Assembly (NCBI RefSeq): GCF_001429545.1
Contig: NZ_LMSP01000023.1
Location: 276,339 to 340,338 of the forward strand
Length of the DNA: 64,000 bases
Source: Paenibacillus sp. Soil787
GTDB taxonomy: Bacteria; Bacillota; Bacilli; Paenibacillales; NBRC-103111
Reading direction: 5' to 3'
In this document: positions 8,403 through 17,111 of the stretch, one piece after another
Position numbering within the stretch: the stretch's first letter is position 1
Layout: every line of letters starts with the position of its first letter
Notes under the pieces: model-generated
What the model was told of the DNA's origin: nothing
The model's database searches: none
Seen by the model: only the letters and a program-made list of their open reading frames with translations
Position numbers and translations under genes: made by a program

Positions 8403-8578
8403 GCGAAAGTGCATGTATTTTGTAAAATCTCGTTTCAAAAATGGAAAAGCCTGCTAATATGCAAGAATTTTTTGCTTTTCCATCCTGAAAATTAAAAAAA
8501 GAGTGAAAAGCCTGCACAATTGCAGAAATTTACGAATATGAGCTACTTAAAGAAAAAAAGCCTGCACAATCGCAGGTA
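8403..8578. repeat. Cluster of short hairpin repeats (AAAAGCCTGC units)
   Basis: Three clear units of about 25 bp (AAAAGCCTGC, a 5-6 bp spacer, then GCAGaaattt or similar) lie at about 8444-8470, 8506-8531 and 8556-8578. A more degenerate one sits near 8403-8421. Each can form a small CTGC/GCAG hairpin, and spacing is about 50-60 bp. No coding frame covers them. The remaining parts of 8273-8683 show no gene, though two near-identical 16-bp stretches (AAAGTCNCTCCAGNTC) lie at about 8588-8626. Confidence 0.7.
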
Positions 8579-8683
8579 TACCAAAGCCAAAGTCACTCCA
8601 GTTCGTTAAAAGTCTCTCCAGCTCAAAACTTATTCTAGGGTACCCCTAACGCTTTAGTCGGTGAAGAACTTAAACATTCTGGC

Positions 8684-8720
8684 AAAAAAAAGACAAATGA
8701 GATCAATCTCTCATTTGTCT
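8684..8720 (-). terminator. Terminator of the DGQHR operon
   Basis: The 12-bp perfect stem AGACAAATGAGA / TCTCATTTGTCT has a 6-nt loop and is followed on the minus strand by seven T. It sits directly after the 8734 stop. Confidence 0.92.
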
Positions 8721-8733
8721 TTTCGCCTGTGTT

Positions 8734-9918
8734 TTATGAAGCAGACGAAGCTGCATCATCCTCATCCGCACTTGCGCTATCCGTGCCTTCAAGGAAGAAT
8801 TGTACAAGTTTCACATGCTTTTTCAGTGATTTCTCGTGGATCAGATTGATCTTACCGTTATCCAACGCGCCAAATACGTAGATCAATTCCTCATTGTCAT
8901 GCGACCAATCGAAGCCTTCCAGAAGCTGCAAAGAATTCGTCCATTCCTCGTTATACTCACCGTTCGGGAATAAGAAGCGATTCGCATACAGCGCAATACT
9001 TTCTTGAATCACACGATTGGCAGATGTATATTGCGCCAAGCCCGGTTGCTCTGGCATCATCGGCAGGACCGTATTAAAAAATTGGTGCAAAATCTCTACA
9101 TACGTCGATGGATCGTGGCGAATTTTACGCTGAAGCTCATAAGATGGCTGCATTCTGCCTGAAAAAAGCATCGTCGCCGTCGCATATAACCAGCTGAAGC
9201 AAGTAAAGTTACGATTGAACGAAGTCAAGTTGTTGCGACGCTCAACACCGGCTGCTTTGAGATACACATTATGATCGACAACCTGTTGAATAACCAGATT
9301 TAACGGGTCAATGGAATCGAAGGAGTGACCAAGCTCTTTACTCACCAGCTGGACTTTAGAGTTAATGTCGCCGAACAACTGCTGTTCTTCTTCCTCTGTT
9401 AAGCCAATATAGATTTGCACAGCAAGCTGTGTTTCCATCAAATCTAGACGTCTTCCCTCAAGCTGATTAATCGTACCTTCGGTTTCCTCAACCTCTTGCC
9501 TAATTTCTGTATCCTCTGGAAACTTCCGTTGTTTGATCTTTAGCACCACTAATTTTTTCTCATACCGTCTAACTTCTTTTTGCATCTGATCGTTCACATA
9601 GCCTAGCGCTAGGATACGATGCTGACCGTCCAAAATAGACAGCTTGGAGCCATGCTTCAGAAGGAATTCCTTCTCGCCCTTGGACAGCTGATTCACTTCA
9701 CGCAATGACAGCGTAACAGGTCCGAAGAACACATGGTCGAGCTCCCGCTCCTGTAAATAGGTGGAGATTTTGCGTCGTTGCATGTTGCTCAGCTTACGCT
9801 GCACCATAGGGTCAATCATCGTATAATTCAGCAGATCCTGAACGCGTAAAGCTACAGTTGAAAGTCCGAACTTATCGCAAAAAGGATGAATGGTCATCTT
9901 AAGGCGTAATCCTTCCAT
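8734..9918 (-). CDS. DGQHR-domain protein (DndB-like), second of a coupled pair
   Basis: This 394-residue soluble protein has the signature DGQHRILALGYV (DGQHR at residues 97-101). That signature defines the DGQHR family containing DndB, the regulator of DNA phosphorothioation, with a fold related to ParB-type nuclease domains. A coiled-coil segment rich in K/E/R follows (about 110-155), then FGDINSKVQLVSKELGHSFD, a conserved block of the family. The C-terminal tail is acidic. The start codon overlaps the stop of the upstream gene (TAATG), with GGAGG 10 bp before it, so translation is probably coupled. No dndACDE or restriction genes are in the window. Molecular function in this setting is unknown. 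Confidence 0.8.
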   Translation of the reverse strand: MEGLRLKMTIHPFCDKFGLSTVALRVQDLLNYTMIDPMVQRKLSNMQRRKISTYLQERELDHVFFGPVTLSLREVNQLSKGEKEFLLKHGSKLSILDGQHRILALGYVNDQMQKEVRRYEKKLVVLKIKQRKFPEDTEIRQEVEETEGTINQLEGRRLDLMETQLAVQIYIGLTEEEEQQLFGDINSKVQLVSKELGHSFDSIDPLNLVIQQVVDHNVYLKAAGVERRNNLTSFNRNFTCFSWLYATATMLFSGRMQPSYELQRKIRHDPSTYVEILHQFFNTVLPMMPEQPGLAQYTSANRVIQESIALYANRFLFPNGEYNEEWTNSLQLLEGFDWSHDNEELIYVFGALDNGKINLIHEKSLKKHVKLVQFFLEGTDSASADEDDAASSAS

Positions 9919-11072
9919 TAGCTCACGTCCTCCTTGGAATTGTAAGAATCGGCATCGCTGATCAGAAATGCATTCTGATCTTGATAAAAGTTTTTGATAT
10001 AGTTGTAAGCTTTCATAATGCGAGTCCGTCTCGGCAACCGATCCTTCTCTTCTCCCGCATAAATATTGTTCCAGTTCACATGAGGAAGTATTTTCAATAC
10101 GTGCTCAAGTGCATAGCGATTAAATTTACCTGGTTTCGTAGCTTCTTCATGCATAAACATGGCTAGTGCAATTTGGATATTCTCAGACCACACGATTTCA
10201 CCCTTAGCTGGTTCGGGCAAGTAATTCAGCAAGCCATTGAAATAGGTACCCGCCAAGGAAACAAGATCTTGCAGCTCTTTATCCTCATATTGATAGCCAT
10301 TATTACGCGCTGCTGATTTCATTCTGCCTTCGAACAAAGCAATCAATATTTCGATCAGCAAGTGATAGGAGAACAAATACTCAGGTGACTTTCCGCGTTC
10401 AGAGAACATATCTACAGTCAGCTTCTGCATAGCTGGCGCTTTGGCAGCAAGCTCCGATGCAGCAACGTGATAGAATCTGCGCTGATCGCGAAGTACCGCC
10501 AGGTTGCCGCCAAGCTTACGCGGAAGCTTATTAATGTCGGAGAACAACTGACGCTCTTGACGAGCATTAATATCCAAGTATGTCATAGTTGAGATAGGGA
10601 ACGCGTACAAACGGCGCAGCTTCTCCGTGATCTCTTCCATCTTGTCGTACTCACGACGATCCTTAGCACGTGCCATTTGACTTTGTAATGTCTCCATAAT
10701 GCGTTGGAAAGCGGCCAAACGATGTTGACCATCCACTACATATAATTTCTCAATCGGCTGCAAGCGAAGCGCTTGCCCCTCTTCGTCATAATGACCTGCA
10801 CCTCTTGCCGAGAAAATGATTCCCGGGAAATAAATAGGCTGGCGATCTTCTAAATACAAATTAACGTAATCAATTAGCTTAGAAAGATTACGCGGAATAA
10901 TCGCACGTTGAACTTCTAAATCAACTTCATAGATTGAAAATAGTTTGCTCATGGGCAATGTAGCTGCAATTGTTGCTTGCCCAAAGGTTTGCCCCAAAAT
11001 TCCGGGAATTTCTACGAACGATGAAGGCTTCTGGTCAGCTAAAAGCTCAGATAATGAGGAAATGGCATCCAT
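9918..11072 (-). CDS. DGQHR-domain protein (DndB-like), first of a coupled pair
   Basis: This 384-residue protein is a distant paralogue of the gene that follows it. It carries YVVDGQHRLAAFQRI (DGQHR at 114-118), a short charged helix (about 128-150) and the block QERQLFSDINKLPRKLGGNL, matching the second family motif. AAGGGG precedes the ATG. The 3' end overlaps the next start by one base, so the two proteins are probably made together and may form a heteromer; that is inference. There is no signal peptide or membrane segment. Confidence 0.8.
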   Translation of the reverse strand: MDAISSLSELLADQKPSSFVEIPGILGQTFGQATIAATLPMSKLFSIYEVDLEVQRAIIPRNLSKLIDYVNLYLEDRQPIYFPGIIFSARGAGHYDEEGQALRLQPIEKLYVVDGQHRLAAFQRIMETLQSQMARAKDRREYDKMEEITEKLRRLYAFPISTMTYLDINARQERQLFSDINKLPRKLGGNLAVLRDQRRFYHVAASELAAKAPAMQKLTVDMFSERGKSPEYLFSYHLLIEILIALFEGRMKSAARNNGYQYEDKELQDLVSLAGTYFNGLLNYLPEPAKGEIVWSENIQIALAMFMHEEATKPGKFNRYALEHVLKILPHVNWNNIYAGEEKDRLPRRTRIMKAYNYIKNFYQDQNAFLISDADSYNSKEDVS

Positions 11073-11163
11073 ATGCTTACCCCTTTCAACTAATAAGTTT
11101 TATTTCACTACTTAAACATCTATATGTCTCTCATTCTCCTATTTTTACCAAAATCTCTAATTT

Positions 11164-12339
11164 TCATTCTAATGTACGAAGCCAATCTCCTATGCGCTTT
11201 GCCGCCTCAAGTAATCGACCCTCTTCTTGTACCAATGCGATTCGTACAAAGCCTTCTCCCTCAGCCCCGAAAGCGTCTCCAGGAATAACGACAACACCAG
11301 CATGATATAACATTTCCCGGGAAATTTGTCGAGATGTCCATCCTTTTGGAATTGGAGCCCAGATAAACATTGTTGCCTTGGGTGGTGGTATGAGCCAACC
11401 CGCTTCCGCTAGTGCCGAGATAAACACATTTCGTCTTCTTTCATACACATGGGCAACGGAGTGATTATGCGCCATGTCTTCCTCTAATGCTGCAATTCCA
11501 GCCGCTTGAATGGCACTGAATACACCGTAATCGATATTGGATTTCAGCGTTTTAAGAGCATTCACGGCGCCTTCATTTCCAGTTAGGAAAGCAATTCTAC
11601 AACCTGCCATATTAAAACTTTTTGACAGTGAATGAAACTCGACAGCAACCTCCTTAGCGCCTTCTATCTCCAAAATGCTGATAGGCTGATAGCCATCAAA
11701 AGCCATTTCGGAGTAGGCAAGATCGTGTACGACAAGCAAGTCATGCTTCTTGGCATAGGTAATCAAATGCTCAAAGAAAGCGCGATCTGCAACAGCAGAC
11801 AATGGATTGCTTGGATAGTTAAGCAGGATGAATTTTGCCTTAGCAGCCACGTCTACTGGGATGTCCTCTAATTGGGGTAAAAAGTTATGTTCTGCGCGCA
11901 GCGGCAGCAAGTAAGGTTCAACTCCCGCCAACACAAGACTTGCCGAATATATGGGATAACCTGGATCAGGGACAATGGCAATGTCCCCAGGATCACAGAG
12001 TGAAAGCGCTAAGTGAGCAAGACCATCTTGTGAGCCCATCAGAGTCAATATTTCACTTTCCGGACTCAGCTCCACACCGAATCGATAGCTGTACCATCTC
12101 GCTACTGCTTCTCGAAATGCCAAACTACCTTCAGATGTTGGATAACCGTAATGCGCGGGGTTGCGAACGGCTTCAGCAATCGCTTCAATAATTCGATCAG
12201 AAGGAGGTAGATCAGGGCTTCCTATACCTAAATCTATGACGTCTACCCCTTGGTTCATAACCTCTCTCTTCCAATCTGCTACTTCTGAAAAAATAGCCGA
12301 TCCTAGTTGACTAAGTCTCTTTGATCCTGTAATTTTCAT
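11164..12339 (-). CDS. PLP-dependent aminotransferase class I/II (DapL/AlaT-like)
   Basis: This 391-residue fold-type I aminotransferase keeps the class landmarks: DLGIGSPDLPPS near the N-terminus, NYPSNPLSA, and the PLP lysine in HSLSKSFNMAGCRIAF. C-terminal motifs include VVIPGDAFGAEGEGFVRIAL. It is most like enzymes annotated LL-diaminopimelate aminotransferase or aspartate/alanine aminotransferase; the substrate cannot be fixed from sequence. AAGAGG precedes the ATG. It stands alone between the DGQHR pair and the site-2 protease gene. Confidence 0.85.
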   Translation of the reverse strand: MKITGSKRLSQLGSAIFSEVADWKREVMNQGVDVIDLGIGSPDLPPSDRIIEAIAEAVRNPAHYGYPTSEGSLAFREAVARWYSYRFGVELSPESEILTLMGSQDGLAHLALSLCDPGDIAIVPDPGYPIYSASLVLAGVEPYLLPLRAEHNFLPQLEDIPVDVAAKAKFILLNYPSNPLSAVADRAFFEHLITYAKKHDLLVVHDLAYSEMAFDGYQPISILEIEGAKEVAVEFHSLSKSFNMAGCRIAFLTGNEGAVNALKTLKSNIDYGVFSAIQAAGIAALEEDMAHNHSVAHVYERRRNVFISALAEAGWLIPPPKATMFIWAPIPKGWTSRQISREMLYHAGVVVIPGDAFGAEGEGFVRIALVQEEGRLLEAAKRIGDWLRTLE

Positions 12340-12402
12340 GGTTGATATCCTCTTTATGCTGAATTCACTTCATATCTAATTAATAGGGCGGACTGGAAAG
12401 TG

Positions 12403-13530
12403 TTAGCCGATAATTCCAACTTGATGAACAAGTCTTATCATATAAAGCAAAAACAAAACGAGCGCAAGATAAGCGATTCCGAATTTCCAACGGGTTTTCG
12501 CAGGGACTTCATAGTAAAGCTCCTGTATCCCTAGAGGTGAATAATCCACTTTTACTTGTAACCCTAAATAAAACCCATTCTCTTTCTGCATACGTTCCAC
12601 TTTGGTTAACTGGACTCTTTTAATGATGGATTGCTGAGGCAATAAAGCATGACCCTCGAATCCGATCCCCTGCCAGTACAACACAATGGTTTGTCTACTC
12701 TCCCCAGGCCCCTGTAAATCCGAGTATGTCGTATAGTCTAGATCTCGTGTGTGATTTTCACCTGGAATGATATATCCCTGCTGGAGCAAATGATCCGCTC
12801 TAAAATCGAAACGAGTGGAAACCGAAAGAAGCTCTTCGCGATTTCTGTATTTCACGTATTTTTTGTACAAATCCCAAGCAAACATAGCCCATATGACAAA
12901 GAAAACAAATTGACTTACACGACTATTTATATAGTAAATAAATACCAAACCGCCGATTAAACCCAGAATCCACAACCAACGGGTTACCGCTGTAGAAATA
13001 CGCCCGCCATCTAAAGGATGAATAGGGAGTAAATTAATTAAATTTAAATAGAATGCAGCGTAGGCAACCGAAACAATGACAGGAGAATCCGTATATACGC
13101 CCAATCCAAAAGCGGCAGCACCACCAATGGTCCCAAGAATAGGCCCTCCTATGCCAATAAACGCTTCTGTTGCTGCATCGGTTGGATTCTTTTTCATTGT
13201 AATCAGTGCTCCAAGAAAAGGAATAAATACGGGCGCTGACACTGGAAGCCCCTTTATCTTGGCGGCGAATACATGACCGAGTTCATGTATGAGAATCATC
13301 AGAACAATGCCTATTGCAAAAGGCAGCGGAGCGAGATAGGCATAGGCCCAAATTGTAATGAACATCGAGATGATGGCTCCGCCAACTTTACCAAACTTTA
13401 GTAAGCCTAAGAGCAGCTTCCCTTGGGATAATAGTACTGCTATGAAACCACCAATGGCTAGTGGTGACTTTTTACCAGCAGGTTTCTTCTCTTCCAATCT
13501 AAGATCACCCCTTCGCCCATACTTCATCAT
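12403..13530 (-). CDS. Site-2 protease family zinc metalloprotease (M50)
   Basis: This 375-residue membrane protease carries the zinc-binding HELGH motif (MILIHELGHVFAAKIKG) in a transmembrane segment and the third-ligand motif NLLPIHPLDGGRI further on. S2P enzymes cut membrane-embedded substrates such as anti-sigma factors. After the core (to about residue 230) there is an unusual soluble region of about 100 residues with a final transmembrane helix at the C-terminus. The first 26 bp overlap the 3' end of the ArsC/Spx-like gene upstream, with AAGGAA inside that gene 8 bp before ATG 13530, so the two are likely co-transcribed. Confidence 0.85.
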   Translation of the reverse strand: MMKYGRRGDLRLEEKKPAGKKSPLAIGGFIAVLLSQGKLLLGLLKFGKVGGAIISMFITIWAYAYLAPLPFAIGIVLMILIHELGHVFAAKIKGLPVSAPVFIPFLGALITMKKNPTDAATEAFIGIGGPILGTIGGAAAFGLGVYTDSPVIVSVAYAAFYLNLINLLPIHPLDGGRISTAVTRWLWILGLIGGLVFIYYINSRVSQFVFFVIWAMFAWDLYKKYVKYRNREELLSVSTRFDFRADHLLQQGYIIPGENHTRDLDYTTYSDLQGPGESRQTIVLYWQGIGFEGHALLPQQSIIKRVQLTKVERMQKENGFYLGLQVKVDYSPLGIQELYYEVPAKTRWKFGIAYLALVLFLLYMIRLVHQVGIIG

Positions 13531-13870
13531 ACTGAGCTTCCTTGAAGCCGACTGTTACTTTATGGCCATCGGTTACGATCGGACGCTTAATCAACCTGCC
13601 GTTCGAGGCGAGCAATTCGAGCATTTGTTCTTGCGACATGCTGGGAAGCTTGTCTTTCAAACTCATCTCTTTATATACTTCCCCGGAAGTATTAAAAAAC
13701 CTTTTGATTTCCAGACCGCTATCACTTAGCAGCTTAGCCAATTCCTTGGCAGAGGGCGGTGTTTCGAATAAAGGGACATTTTCTGTAATATCTACATGAT
13801 GCTCTTTCAACCACTTTACGGCACTACGGCATGTCCCGCATTTATCGTAACAAAATATTTTTACTCCCAT
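13505..13870 (-). CDS. ArsC/Spx/MgsR family thioredoxin-fold protein
   Basis: This 121-residue protein starts with a CxxC active site (YDKCGTCRSAVKWL, residues 10-13) and has the conserved RPIV motif of the ArsC/Spx superfamily. The pattern KLPSMSQEQMLELLASNGRLIKRPIV is typical of YffB/Spx-like reductases and regulators. It could be a glutathione-independent thiol reductase or an RNA-polymerase-binding stress regulator; true Spx is longer by about 10 residues and has a different C-terminus. It overlaps the downstream protease gene. Confidence 0.82.
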   Translation of the reverse strand: MGVKIFCYDKCGTCRSAVKWLKEHHVDITENVPLFETPPSAKELAKLLSDSGLEIKRFFNTSGEVYKEMSLKDKLPSMSQEQMLELLASNGRLIKRPIVTDGHKVTVGFKEAQYDEVWAKG

Positions 13871-13961
13871 GATGTTAAAGCTCCTTTAAGTCTAAGTTGA
13901 AAAGAAACGAACTACTTAAAATTCTGAGGTAATTGATACGGAAAGTCAAGTTATAACAAAG

Positions 13962-13989
13962 AAAAACCATCCTACCTAAGGGATGGTTT
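13962..13989 (-). terminator. Terminator at the end of the B12-rluA operon
   Basis: AAACCATCC / GGATGGTTT arms with an 8-nt loop and a T-run on the minus strand lie directly after rluA. Confidence 0.88.
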
Positions 13990-13997
13990 CTGTTTAT

Positions 13998-14939
13998 CTA
14001 GTTACTTCCCTGCAGCCATGATTGCAAAATAGTTAAATCCGCAGGCAAAGGAGCACGAAACTCCGTCCATTCCCTTGTTCCTGGATGCACAAAGCCCAGT
14101 TTATAAGCGTGCAGAGCCTGACGACCCAGTCTTCTACTTGCTTCAACTGCTGATAAACTCTGCTCAAACTCAGGAAGTGTGTACATCTTATCCCCAAGCA
14201 GCGGATGACCCAAATGTCGCATGTGAACGCGAATTTGATGCGTCCGTCCGGTTTCAAGCCATATGCGTACTAAAGCGGCATGTGCGAATTGTTCCACGAC
14301 CTCATAATGAGTTACGGCCGAATAGCCGTCAGCGGTAACGATACGAACATGCGGCTGTTCAGGATCGCGATCAATGGGTTCATTTATCGTTCCGCTTTTT
14401 GCTGTGACGACGCCCCACACAAAGGCCAGGTATTCTTTTTTCACCTGATGCTGAATCATCTGCTCCGATATTTGCTGGTGCACATAGGGCGTCTTTGCGA
14501 TTGCCAATACACCTGAGGTTTCTTGGTCTAGCCTATGCACGGGGCGGAAACGGCACGTAATGCCCGCTTGCTGCCAGTGATACACAACGCCATTGGCGAT
14601 CGTGTTCAAATAATGCCCATGCGTCGGATGTACGATAATACCGGCATCTTTGGCTAGTATCAACAGATGCTCATCTTCATGCAGAATGTGCAGAGGAAGA
14701 TCCTGAGGCAAGATATCCTCGGATTGCTCTTCTTCCATACGAATCTCTACACGATCGCCAGCCTTCACCTTTATGTTGATGTATTGTCTAACCCCATTCA
14801 CCGTTATGCCCTGCTCGGTCAGTTTAATGCGGGATAGCAATTTGCGAGAGACCATCAATCTTTTTTGCAGCACCGTCTTGAGAATGAAGCCCTCTTCCTC
14901 CGGCGGTACGATGTATACTAACGGTTCATAATAACTCAT
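13998..14939 (-). CDS. RluA-family 23S rRNA pseudouridine synthase
   Basis: This 313-residue enzyme isomerises uridine to pseudouridine in large-subunit rRNA (RluD/RluA group). An S4-like N-terminus (KLTEQGITVNGVRQ) is followed by the catalytic motif HRLDQETSGVLAIAKT with the essential Asp, and the RTHQIRVHMRHLGHPLLGD motif. Its ATG overlaps the stop of pduO, so it is the last gene of the B12 operon. An rRNA-modifying enzyme here would fall under the cobalamin riboswitch unless it has an internal promoter. Confidence 0.9.
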   Translation of the reverse strand: MSYYEPLVYIVPPEEEGFILKTVLQKRLMVSRKLLSRIKLTEQGITVNGVRQYINIKVKAGDRVEIRMEEEQSEDILPQDLPLHILHEDEHLLILAKDAGIIVHPTHGHYLNTIANGVVYHWQQAGITCRFRPVHRLDQETSGVLAIAKTPYVHQQISEQMIQHQVKKEYLAFVWGVVTAKSGTINEPIDRDPEQPHVRIVTADGYSAVTHYEVVEQFAHAALVRIWLETGRTHQIRVHMRHLGHPLLGDKMYTLPEFEQSLSAVEASRRLGRQALHAYKLGFVHPGTREWTEFRAPLPADLTILQSWLQGSN

Positions 14940-15505
14940 GATTTACGTCTAAACACCTCAGCGCTTCGTACATATTCCACATCCGTAATCCCTTCACGGT
15001 GATTCGCAGTGCGGGCAATGGTGAAGAATAAATCGGACAGTCGGTTCAAGTATCTGCGCACTTCTGGATTAATTGCCTGTGTGCGAGCTAGCGTTACAAC
15101 CCGGCGTTCTGCTCTACGGCATACGGTACGGCAAACATGAAGTGTGGATGAAACGGTGCCGCCGCCCGGCAAAATGAATCGTGTAATATCCGGAGTTTCA
15201 GCATCGTATTTATCAATCCAAGTCTCAAGCATATCAACCATTTCCGCTGTTACTTTATAAGGACGCAGCTCTTGTTTCAAGAGAGCAAGATCTGAACCGC
15301 AATCAAACAATTCATGCTGCACCTGCAGCAAATCCGGGAGTAAATCAGGGTACTTCGCAGGATCCATAAAGCTCATCGCCTGACCCACAAAACAGTTCAG
15401 TTCATCCGTTGTGCCATAAGCCTCAACACGATCATCGTCTTTATCCACACGACCACCGATTACGCCAGTTTGCCCCGCATCTCCAGTTCGAGTATAAATT
15501 TTCAT
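14936..15505 (-). CDS. pduO: Cob(I)alamin adenosyltransferase, PduO type
   Basis: This 189-residue enzyme adds the 5'-deoxyadenosyl group from ATP to cob(I)alamin or cob(I)inamide. Seen: MKIYTRTGDAGQTGVIGG (ATP-binding start), FILPGGG, and the RRAERRVV helix, all hallmarks of the PduO fold. ATG 15505 is preferred over the one at 15514 because GGGAGG lies 9 bp before it and would touch the earlier ATG. One base separates it from cbiP and it overlaps rluA by four bases, so translation is coupled along the operon. Confidence 0.92.
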   Translation of the reverse strand: MKIYTRTGDAGQTGVIGGRVDKDDDRVEAYGTTDELNCFVGQAMSFMDPAKYPDLLPDLLQVQHELFDCGSDLALLKQELRPYKVTAEMVDMLETWIDKYDAETPDITRFILPGGGTVSSTLHVCRTVCRRAERRVVTLARTQAINPEVRRYLNRLSDLFFTIARTANHREGITDVEYVRSAEVFRRKS

Positions 15506-15506
15506 T

Positions 15507-17111
15507 TCAAGCATCCTCCCTTTTCCAAGGCTTTGATATATCCATCATCTCATAAACACGGTTCATATCCAAGTGACATCTAACGTGGTCAGCCAATCTA
15601 TCGAAAGCAGCCTCTCGTCGCTCTTTAAAACGAAGGCCACCCTCGATTAGGGATAATCCTTTGTGCTTGCGAATACGATTTAACCAGGCTCTGCGGAAGT
15701 CATCATTATGCAATATCCCGTGTAAATACGTCCCCCAAACACGCCCATGATCCGCAGCTGCTCCGTCTCCGTGCAGATCATTGTCAGAGCTATCTTCATC
15801 GAGGCTGGAAAGAGCCTTAATCTGGAAAGGCGTTACCGTTTCTTGCAAATAACGCGTCCGCCCCATGTGGATTTCATAGCCATCAATGACAATCTGAGAT
15901 TTATTTTCAGCAAAGAGTGTGCTGCTTCCCTGAACTTGAACCGTCCTTTTATCGGAAGTAAATACCGTCTCCGTTGGTAAAAGCCCTAGTCCCTCTAGCT
16001 CCGGATGATCGGATTCGTAGCCGTGTGGATCAAGCAGCTTGACGCCTAGCATCTGATAGCCTGCACAAATACCAGCGACCCAACCATTCTCTATTTGCGC
16101 GAATACCTTCACTCGTTCTGCCAGACCAGATTCGTTCAAATACCGTAAATCGTCCATCGTATTCTTGCTGCCTGGGAGCAAGACGACATCCGGTTCCCCC
16201 CACTCGGAAAGGTGTGTAATATAGCGGAAACGGACATCTTTCTCCTCTTGCAAAGGATCGAAATCCGTAAAATTAGAGAGGCGGGGCAAACGAATGACCG
16301 CGATATCCAGCTGATCTGTCTGTTTTCCTTGAGAGCCCTCATTCCGCTTACTCTGCATGCGTTTGGAATCTAGTGAAGCTGAGTCTTCATCCTCGATGCC
16401 TAACTGCGGCAGATAAGGAATGACCCCAAGAACAGGCTTCCCCGTTCTTTCCTCTAGCCAATCCAAGCCCGGTTTCAGTAGACTAACATCTCCACGAAAC
16501 TTATTAATAATAAAGCCTTTAACCCGGTCCCTTTCCTCCGGCGTCAAGATCTCCAGTGTTCCTACGATTGAGGCAAATACGCCTCCACGATCAATATCAG
16601 CAACAAGAAGCACAGGAGCGTCTGCCCAACCTGCCAGCCGCATATTTACAATATCGCGGTCCTTCAAATTAACCTCAGCAGGGCTTCCCGCCCCCTCTAA
16701 CACCACTACGTCATATTGACTGCGTAAACGGGTTAAAGCTTCCTTCACAATCACTTCAGCCTGCGGCAAATAAGTCTCTCTATACGTTCTTGCATCTAGA
16801 TCAGAGTATGGTTTCCCGTGAACAACGACCTGAGCAACCATGTCTTGCTTCGGCTTAAGCAGGATCGGATTCATATCCGTTGTGGCTAAAATACGACAGG
16901 CATCCGCCTGCACACCTTGTGCTCGGCCAATCTCTTTACCATCAAAAGTAATATAAGAATTGAGGGACATATTTTGCGATTTAAATGGCGCCGTTTGCCA
17001 GCCGTCTTGAACAAGAATACGGCATAGTGCGGCCGTTAGAATGCTTTTCCCCACATCCGAAGCTGTGCCCTGGACCATCAATGTTGCAGCTTGCACAGTC
17101 TTATTCGTCAT
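15507..17111 (-). CDS. cbiP: Cobyric acid synthase (CbiP/CobQ)
   Basis: This 534-residue amidotransferase makes four glutamine-dependent amidations on adenosylcobyrinic a,c-diamide to give adenosylcobyric acid. The N-terminal synthetase domain starts VQGTASDVGKSILTAALCR (P-loop). The C-terminal class I glutaminase-like domain has GICAGYQMLG with the catalytic Cys and a terminal YLHGILHND His motif. It is about 25-30 residues longer than usual, explained by a charged insertion near residues 245-275 between the domains. It overlaps cobD by 11 bp. Confidence 0.94.
   Translation of the reverse strand: MTNKTVQAATLMVQGTASDVGKSILTAALCRILVQDGWQTAPFKSQNMSLNSYITFDGKEIGRAQGVQADACRILATTDMNPILLKPKQDMVAQVVVHGKPYSDLDARTYRETYLPQAEVIVKEALTRLRSQYDVVVLEGAGSPAEVNLKDRDIVNMRLAGWADAPVLLVADIDRGGVFASIVGTLEILTPEERDRVKGFIINKFRGDVSLLKPGLDWLEERTGKPVLGVIPYLPQLGIEDEDSASLDSKRMQSKRNEGSQGKQTDQLDIAVIRLPRLSNFTDFDPLQEEKDVRFRYITHLSEWGEPDVVLLPGSKNTMDDLRYLNESGLAERVKVFAQIENGWVAGICAGYQMLGVKLLDPHGYESDHPELEGLGLLPTETVFTSDKRTVQVQGSSTLFAENKSQIVIDGYEIHMGRTRYLQETVTPFQIKALSSLDEDSSDNDLHGDGAAADHGRVWGTYLHGILHNDDFRRAWLNRIRKHKGLSLIEGGLRFKERREAAFDRLADHVRCHLDMNRVYEMMDISKPWKREDA

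Noticed and set aside
8403-8578. CRISPR-like regular repeats
   Set aside because: Only three or four short imperfect units, each an internal hairpin, with AT-rich spacers of differing length and no cas genes.
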